NCBI RefSeq assembly: GCF_005116665.1
Contig: NZ_SWCJ01000002.1
Span: 124,001-188,000 of the forward strand
Length of the DNA: 64,000 nt
DNA from: Ferrimonas aestuarii
Lineage (GTDB): Bacteria; Pseudomonadota; Gammaproteobacteria; Enterobacterales; Shewanellaceae
Direction: 5' to 3'
Below the pieces are notes generated by a model, which was not told the origin of the DNA, searched no databases, and saw only the letters and a program-made list of their open reading frames with translations. The translations under genes and the position numbers were made by a program. This document shows, piece after piece, positions 27,363 to 36,485 of the stretch; position 1 is the stretch's first letter, and each line of letters begins with the position of its first letter.

Positions 27363-28618
27363 AGAGTCACCCCAAAGCGTTTGCACACATCAAGGGCGCT
27401 GCGAACGCCATCTTCGTGAAAGCCGTTGTACCAATAGGCGCCACAAAAATGGGTATGGTTTTGACCGCAGATCTCATCCCGCTGTGCCTGTGCCTGCATG
27501 GCTGGCAGAGTGAATTGAGGATGGGCGTAGGTAAACCGTTCGATGACCTTACTGTCATCGATTCGATCGCTTTGATTCAGCGTAACAATGAAATCCGGTG
27601 CGTGATCAGCAAAACCCTGCAATATGTTCATGTTGTAGCTAACCTGCGCCGCTTTATCCTGCTCTTGGGTGAGGCGGTAGTTCCACGCCGCCCACGCTTT
27701 GCGGCGAGTGGGCATTAGGCTGGTATCGCGATGCAAGACCACGTCATTGTCTTTGTAGGTAATTTTCGACAGCAGCTCTTGCTCAAGTGGCTCCGCATCG
27801 GCAAGCAGTTTTAGCGCTTGATCGCTGTGACAGGCGAAGATCACTTCATCGAACTGCTGCTGGTTGCCGTTATCGTCGGTAATCAGCACCCCTTCCTTGT
27901 TACGGCTTACGGATTGGATCGGCGTCGCCAATCGAATTTTGTCTTTGAAGCTCTTGGTGAGGGGCTCGATGTACTGTTTCGATCCTCCTTCGATGACATA
28001 CCACTGGGGCCGGTCTGTGATGTTAAGCAAGCCGTGGTGATTGAAAAACCGTATGAAGAACGCCACGGGAAACTCGTGCATCTCACTGATGCTGGCGGAC
28101 CAGATGGCTGCACCCATGGGCAACAGATATTGTTCGCTGAACGATTGCTTAAAGCCATGTTCTGCGAGGAAGTGACCAAGAGTGAGCTGTGTGTCTAAGT
28201 CGTCCTTGTGGGCTAGACCTTTGCACAACTTGTTAAAGCGAACGATCTCAAATATCAGCTTCCAGAAGGAGGGCTTAATTAAGTTACTACGCTGAGCGAA
28301 CAGGGTATCCAGATTATGGCCATTGTATTCCAGTCCAGAGTTTGGGCATTGGACAGAAAAGCTCATCTCTGTGGGTTTGCTAGGCACTTGAAGCTGAGCC
28401 ATGAGGCGACGAAAGTTGGGGTAGGTGCGATCGTTAAATACAATAAACCCGGTATCCACCTGCCAGTGTTGATGTTTGTCCTGCACCTTGAACGTGTGAG
28501 TGTGTCCACCTAAGCGGTCTCTCGCTTCGAAAAGGGTGATGTCGTGCTTTTGATTCAGCAGGTGGCCGCAGGTCAGGCCGGAGATGCCACTTCCAATGAT
28601 GGCGATTTTTTTTGTCAT
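27359..28618 (-). CDS. FAD-dependent amine oxidase/desaturase-like protein
   Basis: A 419-residue flavoprotein. The N-terminal dinucleotide motif is IAIIGSGISGLTCGHLL with the acidic residue in LFEARDRLGGHTHTF, as in protoporphyrinogen-oxidase/amine-oxidase-like proteins, and the C-terminus has the closing FAD segment FCGAYWYNGFHEDGVRSAL. The block VDTGFIVFNDRTYPNF is typical of the group paired with DUF1365 and Cfa-like genes. ATG 28618 overlaps the upstream TGA (ATGA). By analogy with Rhodobacter it could be the desaturase-like member of a furan fatty acid pathway (inference). Confidence 0.85.
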   Translation of the reverse strand: MTKKIAIIGSGISGLTCGHLLNQKHDITLFEARDRLGGHTHTFKVQDKHQHWQVDTGFIVFNDRTYPNFRRLMAQLQVPSKPTEMSFSVQCPNSGLEYNGHNLDTLFAQRSNLIKPSFWKLIFEIVRFNKLCKGLAHKDDLDTQLTLGHFLAEHGFKQSFSEQYLLPMGAAIWSASISEMHEFPVAFFIRFFNHHGLLNITDRPQWYVIEGGSKQYIEPLTKSFKDKIRLATPIQSVSRNKEGVLITDDNGNQQQFDEVIFACHSDQALKLLADAEPLEQELLSKITYKDNDVVLHRDTSLMPTRRKAWAAWNYRLTQEQDKAAQVSYNMNILQGFADHAPDFIVTLNQSDRIDDSKVIERFTYAHPQFTLPAMQAQAQRDEICGQNHTHFCGAYWYNGFHEDGVRSALDVCKRFGVTL

Positions 28619-29331
28619 AACTTCATTCCTTTGAGCGCAATCGCGTTCCAAATCGAGCGAGGCAAGCAGGCAAGCGCGTACAAGCTGTAGCTAAAGAGCG
28701 ATGGAAAGTGGATGTGATGCTTGCCCTTTGCCAATCCTTCAATGATGCAGCGACTGGCCTTTTCAACACTGACCAGCATCGGCATCGGGAAGGTATTCTT
28801 GTCGGTTAATGGTGTTTTTACAAAACCGGGAGAGATCAGTGATACCTGAATATTTTGGGGTTTGAGGGTGATGCTTAAAGTGTGGGCAAGGTAATCGATG
28901 GCCGCCTTACTGGCGCCGTAGGCCTCAGCTCTGGGTAGGGGCAGAGCGGTGGACATTGACCCCATGAGCGCCAGTTGGCCTCCAGAACTTAGGCTGGGCA
29001 ACAGTGCCTGTAAGCAGTAGCCCACGGCAACCAAATTGGTTTGAATTACCCGCTCAAACAGAGCGCCATCAAACTGGCTGGCATCATTGATGTACTCGCA
29101 TACGCCGGCATTCAGAATGACCAGATCCAGATTGGGAATCCCACTTAACTTGTCCGCGATGGCGTTGTTATCATTGATGTCCAGCTCACGGGTGTCCATG
29201 CCTAAGGAGTTTAGCTCCGCCAGCACTTGTGGATTGCGGCCACAGGCGATGATGTCGTGGCCTGCGGCGAGGTAATCCTTAGCCAGTTGAAGCCCAATTC
29301 CTGAGGTCGCGCCGGTGATGAGTACCTTCAT
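28615..29331 (-). CDS. Short-chain dehydrogenase/reductase
   Basis: A 238-residue classical SDR. Cofactor motif ITGATSGIGLQLA (TGxxxGIG), NAG motif VILNAGVCEY, catalytic Ser in MGSMST and YGASK (Tyr-x-x-x-Lys). The C-terminus has a hydrophobic segment (FSYSLYALACLPRSIWNAI) that may bind membrane. It overlaps the flavoprotein gene by 4 bases and starts in the TAATG overlap with the NTF2-like gene. SDRs are regular members of ChrR-sigma-E regulons; the substrate is unknown. Confidence 0.88.
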   Translation of the reverse strand: MKVLITGATSGIGLQLAKDYLAAGHDIIACGRNPQVLAELNSLGMDTRELDINDNNAIADKLSGIPNLDLVILNAGVCEYINDASQFDGALFERVIQTNLVAVGYCLQALLPSLSSGGQLALMGSMSTALPLPRAEAYGASKAAIDYLAHTLSITLKPQNIQVSLISPGFVKTPLTDKNTFPMPMLVSVEKASRCIIEGLAKGKHHIHFPSLFSYSLYALACLPRSIWNAIALKGMKL

Positions 29332-29774
29332 TACTGACCAACCTTGCTGTTGATATAGCGGATGGCTGAACCCAGCATGGGCAGATGTTGGTAGAGCATC
29401 TGTCCACTGTCGAAATAATCCCGGTGGTAATGAATTTTATGGGCGAATCTTAAGTGAGTGTGCCCCGATACCTCAATGGGCTCGCCCCGGTTGAGCTTGG
29501 GGTGTTCCAGCAGCATGGTCCAATACAAAAACGCTTCGTTGCTAAGCTCTACTTGATGATGTATCTCAAACTGAATGCTCTTTACGTTGGCATAGAGATT
29601 TTCAAAATAGGTGGTCAGGGAGTTAAGGCCCGAGATGTGGTGTAGGGGATCGATAAACTCGACATCGTTATCATACAAACTCCCCAACTCGGTGATGTTT
29701 GATCGGTTTAGTCGAGCATAGAGATCAACAAACTGATTGCACAGGCTGGTTTGTGTGGCTGCGGTTAGGCTCAT
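29331..29774 (-). CDS. NTF2/SnoaL-like protein
   Basis: A 147-residue NTF2-like (SnoaL-type) single-domain protein: FVDLYARLNRSNITELGSLYDNDVEFIDPLH followed by the curved-sheet strands IQFEIHHQVELSNEAFLYWTM and PIEVSGHTHLRF. Family members are small-molecule binders or isomerases. It sits 3 bases downstream of the photolyase stop and overlaps the SDR by 1 base, so it is cotranscribed. Not assigned a reaction. Confidence 0.8.
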   Translation of the reverse strand: MSLTAATQTSLCNQFVDLYARLNRSNITELGSLYDNDVEFIDPLHHISGLNSLTTYFENLYANVKSIQFEIHHQVELSNEAFLYWTMLLEHPKLNRGEPIEVSGHTHLRFAHKIHYHRDYFDSGQMLYQHLPMLGSAIRYINSKVGQ

Positions 29775-29777
29775 GGC

Positions 29778-31190
29778 TCACCCCTTCTTCAGCACGGAGA
29801 AAACATCAAGGGCGCGGGCTCTGCTTTCTTTTAGATCAACAATCGGAGCCGGATAGTCAGCAGGGCGACACTCGTCGCTAGGGTTATGAATCATTTTATC
29901 GTCCAGGTGGTTGAGTTCTGGAATAAATCTACGAATGAACCTGCCCAACGGATCGAAGTTTTTACTCTGAGTAACGGGGTTAAAAATTCGAAAATAGGGC
30001 TGGGCGTCGCACCCTGTGCTAGCACTCCATTGCCAACCACCATTGTTGGCTGCCAGATCCCAATCCACAAGGTGTTGCTGAAAGAATCGTTCCCCTAAGC
30101 GCCAGTCGATAAGCAGGTTTTTGGTTAGGAAACTGGCGGTAACCATCCGAAGCCGGTTGTGCATCCAGCCGGTTTCCGTCAACTGCCTCATGGCCGCATC
30201 CACTAGAGGGTATCCGGTTTTGCCCTGGCACCAGGCCTCGAACGCTGACTGGTCGTCGCGCCATTGGATACGGTCGCCAAGTTCATTGAAGTTGTGATGC
30301 ATCGAAAGCTTGGGAAACAACACCAACAGATGGCGATAAAACTCTCGCCAAATAAGCTCATTGACCCAGGTGAATGGGCCGTTTTTCGCTGGTTCAAGTG
30401 CATTAGGGTAGCGCTGCAGGAGTTGGTGCAAACACTGTTTAGGGGAGATGACCCCAAGCGCTAGATAGGGAGACAAACCACTGGTGGCATTAAGATCCGG
30501 GCGATCCCGATCTTGGTGATAAGACTCGGCTTTGTTATGGATAAAGTGCTGCAGCAATTGGTGTGCCTTTCGTTCCGACGCCTGCCAACCTGGTAGGGCG
30601 CCTTGAGGGTAATCTATGCACCAGTTGCCAGCCTCTGCGACCAAGGCAGGACCTTGAGGTTTAGGATTGGGCAGAGGAATAAGTTGTTGGGCATCCACAA
30701 AGTCTAACCAGCGCCGCTTGAAAGGAGTGAAGACTCGATAAACTTGCTGCTGCTGGGTTCGCACCGTTCCCGGCTCTAAAATGCAATGGCCGCCGTAAAG
30801 CGTGAGTGGTAATCCTTGATTTTGAAGGTGCTGATCTCGCCGGCGTTCGTCTATCTCAGCTTCGCTGTGGGCGTGAATCTGTCTGATCTGATGGTCATTG
30901 CAGTACTGCGTTAGCCGGTGCTCAATATCACTGAATTGATGGCAATGGATGACTTCAAGTGGGATGCCTAGTTCGGCCAGTTGCTGGCCTAGACTGGTTA
31001 CGGCCTGTTGAATAAAACTTGCTTGGTTCGCGCCAACACCGTGAGTTTGCCACTGGCCTGGAGTGGCAATGTACAGAGCCCGAACCGGGCCTTTACTACA
31101 CGCGGCGCTTAGGGGCGCGTGGTCAGCCACGCGCAGATCTTTTCTAAACCAAACCAGCTGTTTACTGGATGCGGAGGAATCAGTGCTCAT
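29778..31190 (-). CDS. phrB: Deoxyribodipyrimidine photolyase
   Basis: A 470-residue class I CPD photolyase that uses FAD and blue light to repair pyrimidine dimers. N-terminal antenna domain starts LVWFRKDLRVADHAPLSAA; the FAD-binding core shows WVNELIWREFYRHLL, RLRMVTASFLTKNLLIDWRLGE, and DLAANNGGWQWSASTGCDAQ. The ATG overlaps the end of the DUF523/DUF1722 gene by 11 bases. A photolyase in this operon fits a singlet-oxygen/light stress regulon. Confidence 0.95.
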   Translation of the reverse strand: MSTDSSASSKQLVWFRKDLRVADHAPLSAACSKGPVRALYIATPGQWQTHGVGANQASFIQQAVTSLGQQLAELGIPLEVIHCHQFSDIEHRLTQYCNDHQIRQIHAHSEAEIDERRRDQHLQNQGLPLTLYGGHCILEPGTVRTQQQQVYRVFTPFKRRWLDFVDAQQLIPLPNPKPQGPALVAEAGNWCIDYPQGALPGWQASERKAHQLLQHFIHNKAESYHQDRDRPDLNATSGLSPYLALGVISPKQCLHQLLQRYPNALEPAKNGPFTWVNELIWREFYRHLLVLFPKLSMHHNFNELGDRIQWRDDQSAFEAWCQGKTGYPLVDAAMRQLTETGWMHNRLRMVTASFLTKNLLIDWRLGERFFQQHLVDWDLAANNGGWQWSASTGCDAQPYFRIFNPVTQSKNFDPLGRFIRRFIPELNHLDDKMIHNPSDECRPADYPAPIVDLKESRARALDVFSVLKKG

Positions 31191-32127
31191 AACGCAGTTG
31201 CATCTCCTCAGGGTGAGGGTTCAGATACACCTGCTTTAGCAAATAGTCATTTGGATACAGAGTCAGGTAGTGTTTTAGTAGTGCAATGGGGGCTAGCAGA
31301 GGCAATTTACCGACCCGATAGCTGTCGATGCAGTTGGCCATAGACTGACGCTCGTCACTGGATAGCTGTTTTTTTAGGTAGCCTTGGATGTGCTGAAGAA
31401 CGTTGGAGTGCGCTTTGCGTGTCGCATGCTGTTTCAGCGCGCCCATGAAACCGCTGATGTATTGCTCAGCGATCTGTTCGATGGGATCGGTAGAGCTGCC
31501 CAGCAGAGATCCCAATTCTCGGTAGCGTTGGGGACAGTGGGCCATCAACAGGTATTTGTGTTTTCCGTGATAGTTAAACAGCGCGTCTTTTGTTACCCCA
31601 GCTTCCATTAGCTGATGCCATTGATGGTAGGCAAATATCCGCGTTACGAAGTTCTCGCGCAGATTGTGATCGTTTAAGCGGCCATTCTCCTCGATGGGAA
31701 GATTAGGGTGCACCTCCATTAACCGTTGGGTGAACACACCGATTCCTTCGCGGGTGGCGTTGTTGGTGCCTGCTTTGTAGACGCTCACGCGCTCCATGCC
31801 GCAGGTTGGCGATTTTGCGCACACAATATAGCCACTCAAATGGCCCAGTTTTGGGGTGATTTGATTTGAGAATTCTCGCAACGCCTTCGTGTGGTCTTGC
31901 TTGTAATCTGAGGTTTGTACCTTAATCTCGCCGTCGTTAACTAGGCGAATGGTGGGGCGAGGAGTGCCTAATCCCACTGCCACTTCTGGGCAGATGGGGG
32001 TGTATTCAACGTACTTACTTAACTCGTCGGTACAGAAACGCTGCTGCTTGTGGCCGCCGTCAAAACGAACTTTCTCTCCCAGCAGGCACGCGCTGATACC
32101 AATACGTATGGATTTATCCTTGGCCAT
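31180..32127 (-). CDS. DUF523 and DUF1722 (YbgA-like) fusion protein
   Basis: A 315-residue two-domain protein. DUF523 (about 1-150): IGISACLLGEKVRFDGGHK, CPEVAVGLGTPRPTIRLV and CAKSPTCGMERVSVY, with conserved Cys at positions that suggest metal or cofactor binding. DUF1722 (about 185-300): FHKHKYLLMAHCP-like block YHGKHKYLLMAHCPQRYRELG. This fusion is a usual partner of photolyase genes. First gene of the operon; ATG preceded by GGAG, with an ECF-type promoter 33 bases upstream. Function unknown. Confidence 0.88.
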   Translation of the reverse strand: MAKDKSIRIGISACLLGEKVRFDGGHKQQRFCTDELSKYVEYTPICPEVAVGLGTPRPTIRLVNDGEIKVQTSDYKQDHTKALREFSNQITPKLGHLSGYIVCAKSPTCGMERVSVYKAGTNNATREGIGVFTQRLMEVHPNLPIEENGRLNDHNLRENFVTRIFAYHQWHQLMEAGVTKDALFNYHGKHKYLLMAHCPQRYRELGSLLGSSTDPIEQIAEQYISGFMGALKQHATRKAHSNVLQHIQGYLKKQLSSDERQSMANCIDSYRVGKLPLLAPIALLKHYLTLYPNDYLLKQVYLNPHPEEMQLRYEH

Positions 32128-32159
32128 GGTCTCGCTCCAAAAAACATGTTTGACGATCC

Positions 32160-32188
32160 TTCTACGATCTCCGAGGCGAATCGGATCA
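32160..32188 (-). promoter_or_regulatory. Predicted ECF (RpoE-ChrR type) promoter
   Basis: On the minus strand TGATCC (32188-32183) is followed after 18 bases by TAGAA (32164-32160), or equivalently after 16 bases by CGTAGA. This resembles the TGATCC...CGTA promoter of the sigma-E/ChrR singlet-oxygen response. It lies 33 bases before the first gene of the photolyase-cfa operon, whose gene content is that expected of this regulon. The sigma factor and anti-sigma genes are not in the window. Confidence 0.6.
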
Positions 32189-32385
32189 CATTGCTATTCA
32201 TAATAGACCATTGTTTTTATTAGGTAAGTTGTTCTGGCGCAAAGGAATGCGAGGCCAACCAAGTTTTTTAAGCGGAGTTGACGACTATTTGTGCTTAACC
32301 ACGCAATAAGCCGTATTCAGTCAGAGATTTAGTTCTAAAAGATGATGATGATCAAACAGTTATTAATAAGATTCAAATAGAGTAA

Positions 32386-32415
32386 TTGCTCTGTTTTGTT
32401 CAGGTTTCGTATAAT
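32386..32415 (+). promoter_or_regulatory. Sigma-70-like promoter for the chemoreceptor gene
   Basis: TTGCTC, 18-base spacer, TATAAT, ending 27 bases before the MCP start. The -10 is a perfect consensus; the -35 is weak. It shares the 314-base divergent region with the ECF-type promoter. Confidence 0.5.
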
Positions 32416-32441
32416 CTGGCGATGGATTTCCCAACCTACTA

Positions 32442-33911
32442 ATGGACTGCTCTATGAATGTCATCCTATTGATACGTAATTGGTTTTGCCCATATTACCT
32501 TGACTTAGAGCCGCAAGTTCAGCGGCGCACCAATACTGCTTTGTTCTTTTTGATGTTGTCATTGGCCGCTGGTGCTTACTCTTTTTGTAAGTGGCAAGCT
32601 GCAGAGCACATCTATCTGATTGAAAGCTCGATGTTCTTGATGGTGATGGAGTTAACTGGCGCCTTGGTGCTTAAATTTACCCGCTCGATTCGGTGGGCAT
32701 TAAACTTTGGCTTTGTCGGTATGATGGTGAACTGCTTTAACTTGATCTATCAGACTGGTGGGTTTGTGGTGTCGTCGCAAACCCTATGGATAGCGGTGCT
32801 GTTTATTTCGTTTTATCTCACCGCTACACTTTTGAGCGCGTTCATCTGGTCCGGTTTTACCTTAGCGTTAACCATATTGATGGCCTACGGGCACACCACT
32901 GGCTACCCCTATCCGAACCTACCTGATGTGGGAAATCAGGTGGTTGTCGAAGCTTATACCGGTGCCATTGTGCCATCGCTTATCATTTGCGCAGGCCTTT
33001 GGTTCCTCATCAACATGAGAGACGATGCCCTAAGCAGTGCCAGCAAAATGCAGCACGATGCTGAGCAGCATGCTCTAAGTGCCGAGCAAGGCGCTAAAAC
33101 CCTCTCTGGTGTGTTAACTCAGGTGGAGCATGGAGCTTCGGAGCTGTCAGACGTATCTAATATCTTGTCGGCGCAATCTACCCAACTGGGTTCCAACGTA
33201 AATTTGTTGAATCAGAGCTGTGAAGGGCAGTCGTCTGCGTCAGAGCAGATCACTCAGCAGCTGCATCAATTTACCATGGAGATGGATACCGTTGCTCAAG
33301 CACTGAATCAATTGGCTGACGACAGTACGGTGATCGACAATAAAGCGCAAAGCAGCTCCGTGAGCTTGAGTGCTACCCATGAAGCGATTACTAAAATTGC
33401 TGAAACCAACAAACAGATCACCACAGTGGCGGCGATGATCACCTCTGTGGCAGAGCAAACCAACTTACTGGCACTGAATGCCGCTATAGAGGCTGCCCGA
33501 GCCGGTGAGCAGGGAAGAGGGTTTGCTGTGGTTGCGGAGCAGGTTCGGGAACTGTCTAAAAAGAGTAATGATGCCGCCGGAGAGATTCGAACCATCCTTC
33601 AGCAAAGTCATCAGGAGATCGTCAATGGCGAAGAGTTAATGGACAAAACTCACACGGAATTGACTGACATCATTAAACAGATTAATGACATTCAAGGGCA
33701 AACCGGTTCAATTAACCGAATTGTGGTGCGTCAGTCTGAAGTGATTCAAGAGTTGCATGCCGCCAGTGAAGAGTTCAGTGAGGGAACCAGTAATACGGCG
33801 GGGATCAGTCAGGAAGTGGCGCAACTTGGCGGTGAACTGACCGCACAAGCGACCAAGGTTAAAGAGATGGTCATGATGCTTGATAGTGCCCTTGAAGGCT
33901 CCAAAGCGTAG
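32442..33911 (+). CDS. Methyl-accepting chemotaxis protein with multi-pass membrane sensor
   Basis: A 489-residue chemoreceptor. Unlike classical MCPs it has no large periplasmic domain: residues about 30-190 hold roughly six hydrophobic segments ([30 protein letters not shown] and others between). The cytoplasmic part is a standard coiled coil with the hairpin tip [34 protein letters not shown], which contacts CheA/CheW. No HAMP domain is obvious. The signal may be a membrane property or a buried cofactor (inference). ATG 32442 or 32454 may be the start. Confidence 0.9.
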   Translation: MDCSMNVILLIRNWFCPYYLDLEPQVQRRTNTALFFLMLSLAAGAYSFCKWQAAEHIYLIESSMFLMVMELTGALVLKFTRSIRWALNFGFVGMMVNCFNLIYQTGGFVVSSQTLWIAVLFISFYLTATLLSAFIWSGFTLALTILMAYGHTTGYPYPNLPDVGNQVVVEAYTGAIVPSLIICAGLWFLINMRDDALSSASKMQHDAEQHALSAEQGAKTLSGVLTQVEHGASELSDVSNILSAQSTQLGSNVNLLNQSCEGQSSASEQITQQLHQFTMEMDTVAQALNQLADDSTVIDNKAQSSSVSLSATHEAITKIAETNKQITTVAAMITSVAEQTNLLALNAAIEAARAGEQGRGFAVVAEQVRELSKKSNDAAGEIRTILQQSHQEIVNGEELMDKTHTELTDIIKQINDIQGQTGSINRIVVRQSEVIQELHAASEEFSEGTSNTAGISQEVAQLGGELTAQATKVKEMVMMLDSALEGSKA

Positions 33912-33989
33912 AAAATAATAATTTCATAATGGGATTATTAAGTTAATCAGACTATTCTCAGGGCAACGAGCGTTGTTGTGAGGCAGTCG

Positions 33990-34859
33990 ATGACCCATTG
34001 GAAAAAACTGGTTAACTCAGTAGAGATTGAGACGGGAGTCTATCAAGGTAACCTAGATACTGGCTTACCTGTGGTGTTCGCCAAAACAGAACACGGTGAG
34101 TTGTGGATCAGCCTGTTTGGTGGTCAAGTGTTGAGCTATATACCCAAGGATGGGTTAGAGCGCTTTTGGTTAAGTCAAAATAGTAAATTGGATCAAATCG
34201 CCCCCATAAGAGGCGGGGTTCCCATCTGTTGGCCTTGGTTTGGTGCCAGAGAGGGGGGACCCAATCACGGCTTCGCCAGAACCGCTTCATGGAAGCTAGA
34301 TCAAGTCAAAGTGGGTATCACCAGCACCAGAATCACGTTGGTGCTGTCCGATGAGGTTTTCCGCCCTAGTTATTGGCCTGAAGGTTATGAACTGCAGCTC
34401 GATGTAGAGTTGGGCCAGCAACTAACGCTAACCCTAACCTGTCACAACTGCGGCTTGAGCCCTTGGTCGTTCTCGGCGGCACTGCACAGTTACTTTAGAG
34501 TCGACAATACCACCGAGACCATGATTTGTGGTGCTGGAACCAGATACCACGATAAACTGATAGGGCAGACCAGTATCGGGCAAGCTCAGTTTGCTCCTGT
34601 TCCTCCCCTAGACCGAATCTATACTCACCCCGATGACACCATAGAGATTAAAGTGAACCAAGCTTGTTCTTGGAATCTAGAGCAACAGGGGCATGATGCG
34701 TCGGTGATTTGGCATCCTGGCCCAAAAATGCCTTCGGATATGAGCCAAATGGATGCCGATCAAATGCTGTGCGTTGAAACCGCGGCCTTGGGCGCGCAGC
34801 AGTCCGGAATCATCTTGGTTCCTGGCGAGGCCTACCAATTAATTCAGAGAATCAGATAA
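33990..34859 (+). CDS. yeaD: D-hexose-6-phosphate mutarotase, YeaD type
   Basis: A 289-residue aldose-1-epimerase-like enzyme interconverting hexose 6-phosphate anomers in the cytosol. Typical blocks: QVLSYIPKDGLERFWLSQNS, RGGVPICWPWFG, NHGFARTASWKL, ALHSYFRVDN, and IWHPGPKMPSDM. ATG 33990 has GAGG 8 bases before it. The 78 bases after the MCP stop contain an AT-rich stretch, so it is probably its own unit. Confidence 0.9.
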   Translation: MTHWKKLVNSVEIETGVYQGNLDTGLPVVFAKTEHGELWISLFGGQVLSYIPKDGLERFWLSQNSKLDQIAPIRGGVPICWPWFGAREGGPNHGFARTASWKLDQVKVGITSTRITLVLSDEVFRPSYWPEGYELQLDVELGQQLTLTLTCHNCGLSPWSFSAALHSYFRVDNTTETMICGAGTRYHDKLIGQTSIGQAQFAPVPPLDRIYTHPDDTIEIKVNQACSWNLEQQGHDASVIWHPGPKMPSDMSQMDADQMLCVETAALGAQQSGIILVPGEAYQLIQRIR

Positions 34860-34862
34860 AAA

Positions 34863-34885
34863 AAACCACCCTGAACTAGGGTGGT
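34863..34885. terminator. Bidirectional terminator
   Basis: Stem AACCACCCT, loop GAACT, AGGGTGGTT. On the minus strand it is followed by a run of T (from the A-run just before it), so it terminates the deoxynucleoside kinase gene well; on the plus strand it follows the yeaD stop by 3 bases with a poorer tail. Confidence 0.82.
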
Positions 34886-34993
34886 TAATCTTACTCTGGG
34901 AAGGGTCGATTCAGTATCGACCCATTCACTACAGCACGCCTGACTAGAATATTCATTCTAAGTGAACAAATTTAGCGAGCCTAGTTGTCTTAT

Positions 34994-35647
34994 TTAGTGG
35001 TGGCTGATGCTTTCGCAGATCTCAATCACCTCTTTAGCGAGGTTCTGATCACAGCCAAAATGTGTCCAGTCAACGGTCAGCAACTGCGTGTTATAACGTT
35101 CACAGATGTGCGGCAGGAAGGTGTCGTGACAATCCGAAATCAGCTTAATGTAGCTCTTAGGAGTGCCTGCTTCTGCATCACGGGCGCGGGACAGCATGCG
35201 TTGGTAGGAGATCTCTGGATCCGACTTTAGGTATACCACGGCGCTGACCTGAGGGTAGTCGGTCAGTTTGTCCTGAATGTCGTAGTAGTAATCCAAGTCT
35301 TTGCCATCTGGGCGACACGCTTCTGCCAAGTTGGCCTGGCAGAACACCAAGTCTGAAAACAGGGAGCGTTCGATGATGTAGTTATAACCCGGTTCCAAAT
35401 CCTGACAGGTTTCAGCACGCTTATTGGTGATGTAGCGCTGGAAGTTGATGCGCTGAGATGGATCGTTGGTAAACGCCTTAAGTAAACGGCGGAACTCAGG
35501 GTCGGTATCCACCTCTTCGATGATCAAACGCCATGGCTTACTATCAAGATCGGTTAACTTGCTTGCCAGCTTAGGCAATAAGGTTGACTTACCAACGCCA
35601 ATGTTTCCTTCGATGGCGATAAGTTTAAAATCTTGAGATTTGGTCAC
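34994..35647 (-). CDS. Deoxynucleoside kinase family protein
   Basis: A 217-residue dNK/dGK-family P-loop kinase that phosphorylates deoxynucleosides for salvage. P-loop IAIEGNIGVGKSTLL, the ERS motif (YIIERSLFSDLVF) and the arginine-rich lid (YQRMLSRARDAEAGTP) are present. GTG 35647 is chosen because CAGGAG lies about 8 bases upstream; a TTG 14 codons earlier lacks a site. Most gammaproteobacteria use thymidine kinase only, so this type is less usual. Substrate preference cannot be read from sequence by eye. Confidence 0.88.
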   Translation of the reverse strand: MTKSQDFKLIAIEGNIGVGKSTLLPKLASKLTDLDSKPWRLIIEEVDTDPEFRRLLKAFTNDPSQRINFQRYITNKRAETCQDLEPGYNYIIERSLFSDLVFCQANLAEACRPDGKDLDYYYDIQDKLTDYPQVSAVVYLKSDPEISYQRMLSRARDAEAGTPKSYIKLISDCHDTFLPHICERYNTQLLTVDWTHFGCDQNLAKEVIEICESISHH

Positions 35648-35975
35648 GGTGTTTGACTCCTGTGTTTTTGAGGGGGGCGATAATACCAAAATGTGGGCGT
35701 TTTAAAATGGTTGATATCGCATATATTGTGGTTTTTTTTAACTTAAGTAGTTGACAGGGTCTTAGTTGTTGAGAGAGCGATAAAATTTCATACAGCCCAA
35801 ACTATGGTGTTTTGTGACTGGCTATCCGTTTGAAACTAGTGAATATTATTATTGTGTAATTTTTGAACGGTTGTTTGCTGCTGGCAGGAGATGACGCACT
35901 GAAACGAAGTTAAGGTGAGGTTTTGGGAGCTTCGAAGGGCTTGTCGTATCAAGCCCTTAAAAAGTGTTAAATATT

Positions 35976-36476
35976 CTACTTCATGATCTCTAAAAGGTGA
36001 CTTACCGACGCCACCGCATGCAGGATTAAGAAGTAAACCAGCAAGCTGGCACAGTGGATATGAACAGCGCGCAATTCCATCGCCATTGAGGAGCCCATCG
36101 TTAACCACCACAGTAAGCCCGTCACTGATACCATAAGCATCAACACCAAACCGAGGCTCTCAATAAAGGTTAATAACCCAGGAGTTCCTGCTGCAGGGAG
36201 CTGTCTTTTACTCAGGCCAACGAGATCTCGCCAAACCGGTTTTAGTCCCTGTAACCATGGCGAGGCATACAGTCGCCACTGCCCCTGCTGGCAGCATCGA
36301 TACACGAACATTAGGCATAACACGGCGGTTAATGTACCAAGAATGAGATGCTGATATTCCCAGAAGCCTGCCCGGCTAGAGATTCGATTAGCTAGAGTGA
36401 GTTTGTCGCCAGTTGCTACTAACCAAATTGTCAGTGCCGCGACTAACAGATGTAAACGCTCGAATAGGGTGGACAT
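35976..36476 (-). CDS. Cytochrome b561-like di-haem membrane protein
   Basis: A 166-residue membrane protein with four hydrophobic segments. His residues typical of b-type haem ligation occur in FWEYQHLILGTL, in RAVHIHCASLLVYFLILHAVASVSHLL and at HLLVAAL near the N-terminus. It lies 9 bases downstream of hemG on the same strand. It may pass electrons from a HemG-like flavoprotein to the quinone pool or the reverse (inference). The 286-base gap to the dNK gene holds an inverted repeat (35935-35958) and no gene. Confidence 0.72.
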   Translation of the reverse strand: MSTLFERLHLLVAALTIWLVATGDKLTLANRISSRAGFWEYQHLILGTLTAVLCLMFVYRCCQQGQWRLYASPWLQGLKPVWRDLVGLSKRQLPAAGTPGLLTFIESLGLVLMLMVSVTGLLWWLTMGSSMAMELRAVHIHCASLLVYFLILHAVASVSHLLEIMK

Positions 36477-36485
36477 AGGGGTTCC

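Noticed and set aside
35935..35958. Inverted repeat AAGGGCTTG/CAAGCCCTT between the b-type cytochrome and kinase genes
   Set aside because: No T-tail in the transcribed direction; left as an unassigned hairpin.
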